From: DASTHS01 sp035718085
GTDB taxonomy: Bacteria; Actinomycetota; Acidimicrobiia; Acidimicrobiales; Palsa-688
Assembly: GCA_035718085.1 (NCBI GenBank)
Contig: DASTHS010000284.1
Coordinates: forward strand, 1 to 17,976
Length of the DNA: 17,976 nt
Reading direction: 5' to 3'
Positions within the stretch are counted from its first letter, which is position 1. Every line of letters begins with the position of its first letter. The notes under the pieces are model-generated. The model made no database searches and was not told the DNA's origin. It saw only the letters and a program-made list of their open reading frames with translations. The position numbers and the translations under genes are program-made. This document shows positions 7,812 through 14,760 of this stretch, piece after piece.

Positions 7812-8738
7812 TCAGGGTGTGCTGGTGGGGGCCGGAGCCGGCAGCAGGCGGGTCGGGGCCGTCGTCGACGTCGCAGCGGGTGCGGTCGTCGAGGTGGTGG
7901 TGGTGGTGGTGCGCGCTGCGGTGGTCGAGCTCGTCCGGCTGGCCGTGGTGGTGGTGGTGAGGTACCGGCGGACGGTGGTGGTCGACGCCACCTGGCGGAC
8001 GGTCGTCGTGATCGACGCCGACCCCACGGCGGTGGTGGTCGTGCGGACCACGGAGGTGGGCGTGGCCGGCGCGGCGTCGGTGGACGAGGTGGCACCGGCG
8101 GCGCCGCTGGTGTCGCCGGGGAACTGCACCACCACCGTGTTGGGCGTCAGGTCGGTCGCCGACCCCGGGGGCCCGGTCGTGGTCGTGGTCGCGACGTTGC
8201 CCCCGGAGGGCCGACGGGCGGACGGGGCCGGCGACGGGATGAAGATGTGGATGGTGGCCAGAGCGGTGGCCGCCCGGCTCTGGAGGGAACCGGGGAGGTG
8301 CCCGGTCGCCGCTGCCGCGCCGGCCCCGGCGAGCAGCGCCACCGCCGCCGCGGCGGCAGCCGAAGCGGTCGCCACGCGCCGGTGGCGGTGTCGCCGGTCG
8401 GCCAGCACGATCGGCACCGGCTGGGTGGCGGCGTCGCCGGTGGGCGCAGCGGCGACCAGCGGCGTCGGGCCGGTCACCGCGTCGACGCTGGGGACGGCGA
8501 CCCGGAACGCCTCGAGGGCGGCCGCCTCTGCGGCGAGCGAGGGAGTGACCGGCGCGGCGGCGGCGCCCAGCACGTCGCCGACGCGGCGCAGGTCGTCGGG
8601 CAGGCCGGTGGTCGAGGCGCCGGCAGGGCGGCCCGCGGCCAGGTCGTCGAGCAGCCCGTCGACCCGGGCGGCGGTGGCCTCGTCGAAGGGGTCGCCGCCG
8701 AGGTCGTCGGCGCCGAGGGGCTCGTCGGTCGAGGGCAT
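7812..8738 (-). CDS. Probable membrane anti-sigma protein with Thr-rich extracytoplasmic tail
   Basis: The 308-residue product has an acidic, Ala-rich cytoplasmic part (about 1-115), a basic stop (RRHRHRR), one membrane helix at about 122-145, and an outer region from residue 183 that is dominated by runs of Thr with Ser, Ala and Pro. It follows the sigma-factor gene by 31 nt, the standard place for a cognate anti-sigma factor; the PSLAAEAAALEAF stretch resembles N-terminal regions of such actinobacterial proteins. No HxxxCxxC zinc anti-sigma motif is present, so the assignment rests mainly on context and topology. An overlapping GTG at 8741 would add one residue. The Thr tail is encoded by ACC-rich repeats and looks like a mucin-like, possibly O-glycosylated, wall-spanning or sensing segment. 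Confidence 0.7.
   Translation of the reverse strand: MPSTDEPLGADDLGGDPFDEATAARVDGLLDDLAAGRPAGASTTGLPDDLRRVGDVLGAAAAPVTPSLAAEAAALEAFRVAVPSVDAVTGPTPLVAAAPTGDAATQPVPIVLADRRHRHRRVATASAAAAAAVALLAGAGAAAATGHLPGSLQSRAATALATIHIFIPSPAPSARRPSGGNVATTTTTGPPGSATDLTPNTVVVQFPGDTSGAAGATSSTDAAPATPTSVVRTTTTAVGSASITTTVRQVASTTTVRRYLTTTTTASRTSSTTAARTTTTTTSTTAPAATSTTAPTRLLPAPAPTSTP
7893..7910. repeat. (GGT)6 trinucleotide tract
   Basis: Six perfect GGT units (ACC, Thr codons on the minus strand) lie in the Thr-rich tail of the gene at 7812-8738. Shorter runs of the same unit occur nearby at about 7948-7959 and 8031-8039. Slippage here would change tail length by whole residues without a frameshift. Confidence 0.8.
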
Positions 8739-8769
8739 CACCGGGCAATCGGACGGCGACGGCCCGGCG

Positions 8770-9399
8770 TTACACCTCGCCCGTGGCCAGGTCCGCGGGC
8801 ACCGGGCTCGCCGGCAGCAGCTCGCGCAGCCGGTGGACCCCCCGGTGTGCCAGGACGCGCACCGCCCCCTCGCTGCGCCCGACCACGGCGGCCACCTCGG
8901 CCACGCCCAGGCCGGCGACCACCCGCAGGGCGAGCACCTCCGCCTGGGCGGCCGGCAACTGGTGCAGCAGCGCGAGCGCCGCCTCCGACCCGCTGCGCTC
9001 CGCGACGACCGCCGCCGGGTCGTCTGCGCCGCAGCCGGGCCGGTCGAGGTCGCCCAGGCCGCCCGGGGCGGGCCGACGGGCGGCGGCCCGCACCTCGTCG
9101 ACCGACCGTCGCCGGGCGATGGTGAAGACCCAGCTGCGAAACCCGGCGGCGTCGCCGTCGAAGCCGGCGAGCGACCGGGTCACCGACACCCACGCCTCGG
9201 CGGCGGCGTCGTCGGCGTGCGCGGGGTCGGTGGCCCGCAGCCAGCCGAGCAGCGGCGGGTGCAGCCACCGCCACAGCGCGACGAACGCTGCCTCGTCACC
9301 GCGCTTGGCGCGGGCCAGCACCTCCGGGAAGGGGTCGGGGCCCGGCCACTCGCGTGGCGACGTCGCTGTGACCGCACCTTCCATCGTCGGGTCCATCAT
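8770..9399 (-). CDS. RNA polymerase sigma-70 family factor, ECF-like
   Basis: The 209-residue protein has the two domains that suffice for ECF sigma factors. Region 2 spans about 25-108 and includes DDAAAEAWVSVTRSLAGF and FRSWVFTIARRRSVDEVR (core binding and -10 recognition). Region 4 spans about 139-194, with LLHQLPAAQAEVLALRVVAGL and the helix-turn-helix VAEVAAVVGRSEGAVRVLAHRG (-35 recognition). Starts at 9399, 9396 or 9384 are all possible; a G-run directly precedes the first two. The gene is divergent from the MFS gene across 57 nt and precedes the probable anti-sigma gene, so it likely acts in envelope-signal control. Its regulon is unknown; the adjacent glycan operon is an obvious candidate. 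Confidence 0.88.
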   Translation of the reverse strand: MMDPTMEGAVTATSPREWPGPDPFPEVLARAKRGDEAAFVALWRWLHPPLLGWLRATDPAHADDAAAEAWVSVTRSLAGFDGDAAGFRSWVFTIARRRSVDEVRAAARRPAPGGLGDLDRPGCGADDPAAVVAERSGSEAALALLHQLPAAQAEVLALRVVAGLGVAEVAAVVGRSEGAVRVLAHRGVHRLRELLPASPVPADLATGEV

Positions 9400-9444
9400 C
9401 CCCCCCGACCGACGGCAGTACCCGTCATGGTCGCCGACCTGCCG

Positions 9445-9450
9445 TAGGGT
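9445..9450 (+). promoter_or_regulatory. Putative -10 element (TAGGGT) for the MFS gene
   Basis: TAGGGT fits TAnnnT and ends 6 nt before the GTG at 9457, so transcription would begin at or next to the start codon (leaderless). No Shine-Dalgarno is visible between them, which supports this. No clear -35 was found. The 57-nt divergent gap must also hold the sigma-gene promoter. Confidence 0.45.
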
Positions 9451-9456
9451 CCCGCC

Positions 9457-10767
9457 GTGGCGCGCCGCAGGGTCCTGCTGGACGTGGGGCCGTTGCGGAG
9501 GTCGCGTGACCTGCGGCTGCTGGTCGCCGGACAGTTCGTGTCGATCATCGGCACCCAGCTGACGGCGGTGGCGGTGCCGTTCGAGGTGTACCGGATCACC
9601 CACTCGTCGCTGCAGGTGGGCCTGGTCAGCCTGGTGCAGCTGGTGCCCCTGCTCATCGGGTCGCTCGTCGGCGGGTCGGTCGTCGACGCCGTCGACCGCC
9701 GCCGCCTGCTGCTGGTCGTCGAGACGCTGATGGCCTGCTCCAGCGCCGGCTTGGCCCTCGACGCCGACCTCGGCCTGGCCCTCTGGCCGCTCTACGTGCT
9801 ACCGGCGCTCACCGCCGGCCTGTCGGGCTTCGACAGCCCCGCCCGCGGCGCCATCGTGCCCAACCTGGTGGCCCGCAGCGAGTTCCCCGCCGCCAACGCC
9901 ATGGTCCAAGCCATGTTCCAGGTGGGGTCGATCGTGGGCCCCGCCGTCGGCGGCCTGCTGCTCGCGGGCGCCGGGGTGAAGGTGGTCTTCTGGCTCGACG
10001 CCGCCAGCTTCCTCGTGTGCGTGAGCGCCGTCAGCTTCATGGGCCCGCAGCGCCCCCACGGCGGGGGCCAGCGGGCCGGCATCCGCTCGATCGCCGACGG
10101 GATGCGCTTCGTGCGCGGCCGCCAGGCCATCCAGGGCGCCTACCTGATCGACGTCGACGCCATGGTGTTCGGCATGCCGCGGGCGCTGTTCCCGGCCCTC
10201 GGCACCACGGTCTTCGGTGGTGGCGCCTCCACCGTCGGCCTCCTCTACGCCGCGCCGGGCGTGGGGGCGGCGATCGGCGCGGTGACCACCGGCTGGGCCG
10301 GGTCGGTGCGCCGCCAGGGCCGGGCGGTCATCGTCGCCGTGGTCGCCTGGGGGGCCGCCATCGCCGCGTTCGGCGTGGTGCGCTGGCTGCCCGCCGCCCT
10401 CGTGCTGCTCGCCGTCGCCGGCTGGGCCGACGTCATCTCCGCGGTGTTCCGCAACACGATCATCCAGCTGGCCACCCCGGACAACCTGCGGGGGCGCCTC
10501 GCTGCCCTGCAGATCGCCGTGGTCACCGGCGGCCCCCGCCTGGGTGACGCCGAGGCCGGCGCGGTGGCCACCGGGTTCGGCGCCGAGGCATCGGTGGTCT
10601 CCGGGGGCGTGCTCTGCATCGTCGGTGCGCTGGCGCTGGCCCGGGCGCTGCCCGGCTTCCGCACCCAGGTCGCCGCGCCCCACGACGACGCCCCGCCCTC
10701 CACCTCCGAAGAGGCGGTGAGCGGGGCGGTCGAGGAACTGGAGCCGGGCGCCGGCGGCCCTGGCTGA
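9457..10767 (+). CDS. MFS transporter, EntS/MFS_3-like exporter
   Basis: The 436-residue integral membrane protein has about 10-12 helices. Its family traits are RDLRLLVAGQFVSIIGTQLTAVAVPFEVY in the first helix, GGSVVDAVDRRRLLL (the MFS loop 2-3 motif), FDSPARGAIVPNLV, NAMVQAMFQVGSIVGPAVGG, and TPDNLRGRLAALQ near the end. EntS-type members export siderophores or drugs, but no siderophore genes are nearby, so the substrate is open. The last 35 or so residues form an acidic, Pro/Glu-rich cytoplasmic tail. The GTG at 9457 is supported by the -10 just upstream. It ends 3 nt from the convergent sucD stop at 10771. Confidence 0.9.
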   Translation: MARRRVLLDVGPLRRSRDLRLLVAGQFVSIIGTQLTAVAVPFEVYRITHSSLQVGLVSLVQLVPLLIGSLVGGSVVDAVDRRRLLLVVETLMACSSAGLALDADLGLALWPLYVLPALTAGLSGFDSPARGAIVPNLVARSEFPAANAMVQAMFQVGSIVGPAVGGLLLAGAGVKVVFWLDAASFLVCVSAVSFMGPQRPHGGGQRAGIRSIADGMRFVRGRQAIQGAYLIDVDAMVFGMPRALFPALGTTVFGGGASTVGLLYAAPGVGAAIGAVTTGWAGSVRRQGRAVIVAVVAWGAAIAAFGVVRWLPAALVLLAVAGWADVISAVFRNTIIQLATPDNLRGRLAALQIAVVTGGPRLGDAEAGAVATGFGAEASVVSGGVLCIVGALALARALPGFRTQVAAPHDDAPPSTSEEAVSGAVEELEPGAGGPG

Positions 10768-10770
10768 GGG

Positions 10771-11655
10771 TTAGAGCCCCTTGACGATCTCCGCCATCTT
10801 CTCGCCGGCCTCGGTCGGGTTGTTGACGACGTGGGCGCCGGCGGCGGAGAGCGCCTCCATCTTCGCCTTGGCGGTGCCGGCGTTGCCCGAGACGATGGCG
10901 CCGGCGTGGCCCATCTTCTTGCCTGGGGGGGCGGTCACGCCGGCGATGTAGGCCACCACCGGCTTGGTCACCGACGCCTTGATGAACGCGGCGGCGTCCT
11001 CCTCGGCAGAGCCGCCGATCTCGCCCATCATGATGATGGCCTTGGTGTCGGGGTCGTCCTGGAAGGCCTTGAGGCAGTCGACGAAGTTGGTGCCCGGCAC
11101 CGGGTCGCCGCCGATGCCGACGCAGGTGGTGACGCCGATGCCCATCTGCTTGAGCTCGTAGAGCGCCTGGTAGGTGAGCGTGCCCGAGCGGCTGACGATG
11201 CCGACCGGGCCCCCCGGCAGGGCGATCTCGCCGGCGGTGATGCCGATGTTGCACTTGCCGGGGCTGATGATGCCGGGGCAGTTCGGGCCGAGCAGGCGGG
11301 TGCGGGGGAACTGCTCGACGAGGGTGTTGTAGACGCGGGCCTCGTCGTGGGCGGGGATGCCCTCGGTGATGCACACGATGAACTCGATGCCGGCGGCGGC
11401 GGCCTGCAGGATGGCGTCGCCCGCGGCGCGGGGCGGTACCGACACGAAGCTGGCGGTGGCGCCGGTGGCCTCACGGGCCTCCTCGACGGTGTCGAAGACG
11501 GGGATGCCCTCGACGTCCTGGCCGCCCTTGCCGGGGGTGACACCGGCGACCACCTGGGTGCCGTAGTCGCGGTTGCGCAGGCCGTGGAAGCGGCCCTGGC
11601 CGCCGGTCAGGCCCTGCACGATGACCTTGGTGTTCTCGTCGACGAAGATGCTCAT
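10771..11655 (-). CDS. sucD: Succinyl-CoA synthetase (ADP-forming), alpha subunit SucD
   Basis: SucD pairs with SucC to convert succinyl-CoA to succinate with substrate-level ATP formation in the TCA cycle. The 294-residue length is normal. The CoA-binding N-terminal domain shows VIVQGLTGGQGRFH; GPNCPGIISPG lies at 123-133 and GIVSRSGTLTYQ at 152-163. The phosphorylated histidine is H250 in KKMGHAGAIVSG, and E212 in MGEIGGSAEED is the conserved glutamate. The ATG lies 3 nt after the sucC stop, with GGGAG about 8 nt upstream inside the sucC end, so the two are co-translated. Confidence 0.97.
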   Translation of the reverse strand: MSIFVDENTKVIVQGLTGGQGRFHGLRNRDYGTQVVAGVTPGKGGQDVEGIPVFDTVEEAREATGATASFVSVPPRAAGDAILQAAAAGIEFIVCITEGIPAHDEARVYNTLVEQFPRTRLLGPNCPGIISPGKCNIGITAGEIALPGGPVGIVSRSGTLTYQALYELKQMGIGVTTCVGIGGDPVPGTNFVDCLKAFQDDPDTKAIIMMGEIGGSAEEDAAAFIKASVTKPVVAYIAGVTAPPGKKMGHAGAIVSGNAGTAKAKMEALSAAGAHVVNNPTEAGEKMAEIVKGL

Positions 11656-11658
11656 TGC

Positions 11659-12804
11659 TCAGGCTCCCTTGGCGAGCTCGACGGCCTTGCGGGCGGCCTC
11701 GAGCATGGTCGGCGACGACTGCACCTTGTCGCTGGTCACGGTGGCGAGGATCTCGCGACCCTCTTCTGCGTTGGTGCCGTCGAGGCGCACGACCATCGGC
11801 ACCGTCAGCTCCACACGGCCGAGGGCGGTCTTGATGCCGTTGGCGACCTCCTCGCCGCGGGTGATGCCACCGAAGATGTTGACGAAGATCGACTTGACCT
11901 TCGGGTCGGAGGTGATGACCTCGATGGCGTTGGCCATGACCTCGGCGTTGGCGCCGCCGCCGATGTCGAGGAAGTTGGCCGGGCTGCCGCCCACCTGGTT
12001 GACCACGTCGCAGGTGCTCATGGCCAGGCCGGCGCCGTTGGCGATGATGCCCACCTCGCCGTCGAGCCCGACGTACTGCAGCCCCTTGGAGCGGGCCAGG
12101 CGCTCGCGCTCGTCGAACTCGTCGATGTCGCGGAAGTCGTCCCACTCGGGGTGCCGGTAGGCGGCGTTGTCGTCCAGGGTGACCTTGGCGTCGAGGGCGT
12201 GCACCCGCCCGTCGGGGGTGAGGATCAGCGGGTTGATCTCGACCAGGTCGGCGTCGCCCTCGACGTAGCAGCGGTAGAGGTTGAGCAGGATGCCGATGGC
12301 GCCGTCGCGGGCCTCGGGGTCGAGCCCGGCGTCCTCGACGAGGTCGCGGGCCTGCGCCTCGGTGAAGCCGACGGCCGGGTCGACGTGGATCCGGGCCAGG
12401 GCGTCGGGGTTCTCGTCGGCGACGGTCTCGATCTCGACGCCGCCCTGGGCCGACACCATGGCCAGGTGCTTCTTGGCGGCCCGGTCGAGGGTGAAGCTGG
12501 CGTAGTACTCCTTGGCGATGTCGCTGGCGTGCTCGACCCACAGGCGGCGCACGACGTGGCCCTTGATGTCGAGGCCGATGATGTTGCCGGCGTGCTCGCG
12601 CACCTCGGCCTCGGTGGTGGCGAGCTTGACGCCGCCCGCCTTGCCGCGGCCGCCGACCTGCACCTGCGCCTTGATGACGACGGGGTAGCCGGCCTTCTCC
12701 GCCTGGGCCACCGCCTCGTCGACGGAGTCGGCGATGCCGCCGGGCGACACCGGGATGCCGAAGCGGGCGAAGTACTGCTTGCCCTGGTACTCGAAGAGGT
12801 CCAC
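11659..12804 (-). CDS. sucC: Succinyl-CoA synthetase (ADP-forming), beta subunit SucC
   Basis: This is the ATP-grasp subunit, 381 residues, full length. The start MDLFEYQGKQYFARFGIPV is canonical. VVIKAQVQVGGRGKAGGVKLA is the nucleotide-binding loop, followed by VEINPLILTPDGRVHALDAK (metal binding). The C-terminal CoA-ligase domain includes GEVGIIANGAGLAMSTCD, ANFLDIGGGA, NIFGGITRGEEVANGI and VVRLDGTNAEEGREIL. The GTG start has an AGGAG 7 nt upstream. It sits between the cobalamin-binding subunit gene (37 nt upstream) and sucD (3 nt downstream). Confidence 0.97.
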   Translation of the reverse strand: MDLFEYQGKQYFARFGIPVSPGGIADSVDEAVAQAEKAGYPVVIKAQVQVGGRGKAGGVKLATTEAEVREHAGNIIGLDIKGHVVRRLWVEHASDIAKEYYASFTLDRAAKKHLAMVSAQGGVEIETVADENPDALARIHVDPAVGFTEAQARDLVEDAGLDPEARDGAIGILLNLYRCYVEGDADLVEINPLILTPDGRVHALDAKVTLDDNAAYRHPEWDDFRDIDEFDERERLARSKGLQYVGLDGEVGIIANGAGLAMSTCDVVNQVGGSPANFLDIGGGANAEVMANAIEVITSDPKVKSIFVNIFGGITRGEEVANGIKTALGRVELTVPMVVRLDGTNAEEGREILATVTSDKVQSSPTMLEAARKAVELAKGA

Positions 12805-12842
12805 GTGGTTGCTCCTAAGGGAGGGGGAAGGGCTCGGCGGGC

Positions 12843-13259
12843 TCAGGCCGGGGCCGGCTGCTCACGCTGGTCGAGGGCGCCCTCGAGCCAGCGGGTGATC
12901 TCCGGCAGCGGGGCCCCGGGCGTGAAGACGGCGGCGACGCCGATCGCCTGGAGGGACGTGATGTCGGCCTCGGGGATGATGCCGCCACCGAACACCAGCA
13001 CGTCGTCGGCGCCCCTGGCGGCGAGCAGCTGCATCACCTTGGGGAACAGCGTCATGTGCGCGCCCGAGAGCAGCGACAGGCCGACGGCGTCGGCGTCTTC
13101 TTGCACGACGGTCTCGGCGATCTGCTCGGGCGTCTGGTGCAGCCCGGTGTAGATCACCTCGAAGCCGGCCTCGCGCAGCGCCCGGGCGATCACCTTGGCG
13201 CCGCGGTCGTGGCCGTCGAGACCCGGCTTGGCGACCACGACGCGGTACGGGCGCAGCAT
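12843..13259 (-). CDS. Cobalamin-binding small subunit of an acyl-CoA mutase (IcmB / methylmalonyl-CoA mutase C-terminal type)
   Basis: This 138-residue stand-alone B12-binding domain carries the base-off motif D-x-H-x-x-G as GLDGHDRG (H17 is the cobalt ligand), the matching S-x-L as GLSLLSGAHMTLFP, and the GG element VFGGGIIPEAD at 89-99. It needs a separate large catalytic subunit, which is not in this window, so it could serve isobutyryl-CoA, methylmalonyl-CoA or a similar mutase. The ATG at 13259 is chosen because homology starts at once and a TACAGT -10 sits 8 nt upstream; longer upstream frames have no support. It is followed by sucC and sucD, which is metabolically sensible because methylmalonyl-CoA mutase makes succinyl-CoA. 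Confidence 0.9.
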   Translation of the reverse strand: MLRPYRVVVAKPGLDGHDRGAKVIARALREAGFEVIYTGLHQTPEQIAETVVQEDADAVGLSLLSGAHMTLFPKVMQLLAARGADDVLVFGGGIIPEADITSLQAIGVAAVFTPGAPLPEITRWLEGALDQREQPAPA

Positions 13260-13267
13260 CGGCGGGC

Positions 13268-13273
13268 ACTGTA
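13268..13273 (-). promoter_or_regulatory. Putative -10 element (TACAGT) for the B12 subunit-sucC-sucD operon
   Basis: Minus-strand TACAGT, close to the TATAAT consensus, ends 8 nt before the ATG at 13259. With no Shine-Dalgarno between them, a leaderless transcript is plausible. No convincing -35 is seen in the 48-nt gap from the secreted-protein gene. Confidence 0.45.
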
Positions 13274-13306
13274 CGCGCCGGGCGGTGCCGACCGCCCACC
13301 CGAGGG

Positions 13307-13990
13307 TCAGGTCGGGCGGCGCCGCCCCCGCGATCGGCGGGCGGCGACCGTGCCGACCGCGGCGCCGGCCACAGCGAGCATCGCCCACGGGGCGCCCTCG
13401 GGCAGCGCCGGCGTCGGCGAGCCGGTGGGCGAGCCGCCGGGCGAGCCGCCCGGCGCCGGGGAGGTGGGGCTGGGCGAACCCGGGGCGGTCGCCGGGCCGC
13501 GCTGCTGGGTCCGGGCCAGCGCGACCACCGGGGAGGTGGGGTCGTCGGCGCCGGAACCGAGGTACGGCGCGTCGCCGAAGGCGAACACCCCACCGTCGGA
13601 CGCCACCAACCAGTAGCCCCCACCATCGGGCGTCGCCGCCATCCCGACCACCGGACGGTTCAGGCTGATCCCGCCCGTCGACCCGAAGAACCGGGCGTCA
13701 CCCTCGGTGAGCACCCCGCCGTCGCCGGCGACGAGCCACTCCCCTGCGCCGTCGGGGGTCGCCGCTGCGCCGACCACCGGGCGGGCCAGGTGGGCCGGTG
13801 GCGCCTGCCCCTGTGCGGCGCCGAAACCGGTGACGCTGCCGTCGGCGGTCACCGTCACGTAGCCCGGCGCGTCACCGGCGCCGGCAGCTGCGGCGGCCGC
13901 GCCCGGCGTCAGCGCCCCGACGGCGGCGGCCGCGGCGACGGTGGCGCCCGCCGCAAGGTGGGCCACGCGTCGGCGCAGGGGGTGCGGCAT
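13307..13990 (-). CDS. Secreted repeat protein with C-terminal membrane anchor, function unknown
   Basis: The 227-residue protein has an Arg-containing N-terminus and a hydrophobic Ala-rich stretch (about 10-35), a good signal peptide. The mature part holds about three repeats: a degenerate one at 43-60, then GEWLVAGDGGVLTEGDARFFGS and its neighbour GYWLVASDGGVFAFGDAPYLGS, each preceded by RPVVGxAATPDG. Such repeats are common in secreted proteins of Acidimicrobiia and relatives and look like small beta-propeller or beta-sheet blades. A Ser/Pro/Gly linker (about 163-195) leads to LPEGA at 196-200, a hydrophobic helix and an Arg-rich tail, which resembles a wall-sorting signal without the Thr of LPxTG. 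The ATG at 13990 has GAGGAG 6 nt upstream. No enzyme motif is present. Confidence 0.8.
   Translation of the reverse strand: MPHPLRRRVAHLAAGATVAAAAAVGALTPGAAAAAAGAGDAPGYVTVTADGSVTGFGAAQGQAPPAHLARPVVGAAATPDGAGEWLVAGDGGVLTEGDARFFGSTGGISLNRPVVGMAATPDGGGYWLVASDGGVFAFGDAPYLGSGADDPTSPVVALARTQQRGPATAPGSPSPTSPAPGGSPGGSPTGSPTPALPEGAPWAMLAVAGAAVGTVAARRSRGRRRPT
13532..13783 (-). repeat. Two tandem coding repeats of about 42 codons
   Basis: Residues 70-111 and 112-153 of the secreted protein align with the shared pattern R-P-V-V-G-x-A-A-T-P-D-G-x-G-x-W-L-V-A-x-D-G-G-V, then G-D-A and G-S. The second copy decays after GSG. An earlier, weaker unit precedes them. Confidence 0.75.
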
Positions 13991-14087
13991 GGGTGCTCCT
14001 CGGTCGGCGCTGCGGTCAGGTCCTGGTGCGCAGTTCGACGGCGGAGCGCCCGTTCCTGCCGGCGACGCCCGGTTTCTGCGTTGTCGG

Positions 14088-14115
14088 CTGACCGGGTCGG
14101 GCGCGTTGCTAGCGT
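14088..14115 (+). promoter_or_regulatory. Promoter for the LysE-type gene, leaderless
   Basis: A -35-like CTGACC (14088-14093) and a -10 TAGCGT (14110-14115) are separated by 16 nt. The GTG start follows 6 nt after the -10, where transcription is expected to begin, and no Shine-Dalgarno is present. It lies in the 131-nt divergent gap shared with the secreted repeat protein. Confidence 0.5.
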
Positions 14116-14121
14116 CCGGGT

Positions 14122-14736
14122 GTGCTGCTCAGCCTGGGGTCGTTCGCGGTCGCAGCCACGCTGATCGTGCTGCTGCCCGGCCCCGACACCATGGTGGTGC
14201 TGCGCGGCCTGCTGCGCGGCGGGCGCGCCGCGGCGGCACGCACCGCCGCCGGGGTGCTCACCGGGCTGGTGCTCTGGGTCGGCGCCGCCGCACTCGGCCT
14301 GGCCGCCCTGCTGCGGGCCAGCCACGACGGCTCCCTGGTGCTGCGGCTCGTCGGCGGGGTGTACCTGGTGTGGATGGGCGTGCAGTCGTGGCGGTCACGC
14401 GGCGCCATGCCCGAGCCCGGTGCGGGCCGGGGCCCGGCCGGGCGGGTGCGTTCGGGCTACGCGGCCGGCTTGCTCACCGATCTGCTCAACCCCAAGGTCG
14501 GGGTGTTCTTCGTGACGTTCCTGCCCGGCTTCGTGCCCCACGGCAGCCCGGTGGTGCCCTTCACCGTGCTGCTGGGCGGCGTGTTCGTGGTGCTCACCGC
14601 CGCCTACTTCGCCGCCCTCGTCGCGGCAGCGGGTCGGGTGCGGGGCTGGCTCGACGACCGCCGGACCCGCCGCCGGGTCGAGCGGGCCACCGGGGCGGTG
14701 CTGTGCGGCTTCGGCCTCCGGCTGGTGCTCGAGTAG
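14122..14736 (+). CDS. LysE/RhtB family amino-acid exporter
   Basis: The 204-residue protein has about six hydrophobic helices and the family marks PGPDTMVVLRGLLRGGR near the N-terminus and LLNPKVGVFFVTFLPGFVP in the middle, with YLVWMGVQSWRS between them. Members export lysine, homoserine, threonine and related amino acids; which one cannot be read from the sequence. The GTG start is supported by the leaderless promoter just upstream. It is a single-gene unit, divergent from the secreted protein and convergent with the dehydrogenase 24 nt away. Confidence 0.9.
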   Translation: MLLSLGSFAVAATLIVLLPGPDTMVVLRGLLRGGRAAAARTAAGVLTGLVLWVGAAALGLAALLRASHDGSLVLRLVGGVYLVWMGVQSWRSRGAMPEPGAGRGPAGRVRSGYAAGLLTDLLNPKVGVFFVTFLPGFVPHGSPVVPFTVLLGGVFVVLTAAYFAALVAAAGRVRGWLDDRRTRRRVERATGAVLCGFGLRLVLE

Positions 14737-14760
14737 CTGCTCGGGGCGGCGGCCGGCCGG

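Noticed and set aside
6383..8095. Upstream extension of the GT39-like frame to 8095
   Set aside because: It runs out of frame through the processive GT2; the ATG at 6382 with its 4-nt overlap fits operon spacing.
10768..10770. Intrinsic terminator between the convergent MFS gene and sucD
   Set aside because: Only 3 nt separate the stop codons and no hairpin with a T-tract is seen on either side.
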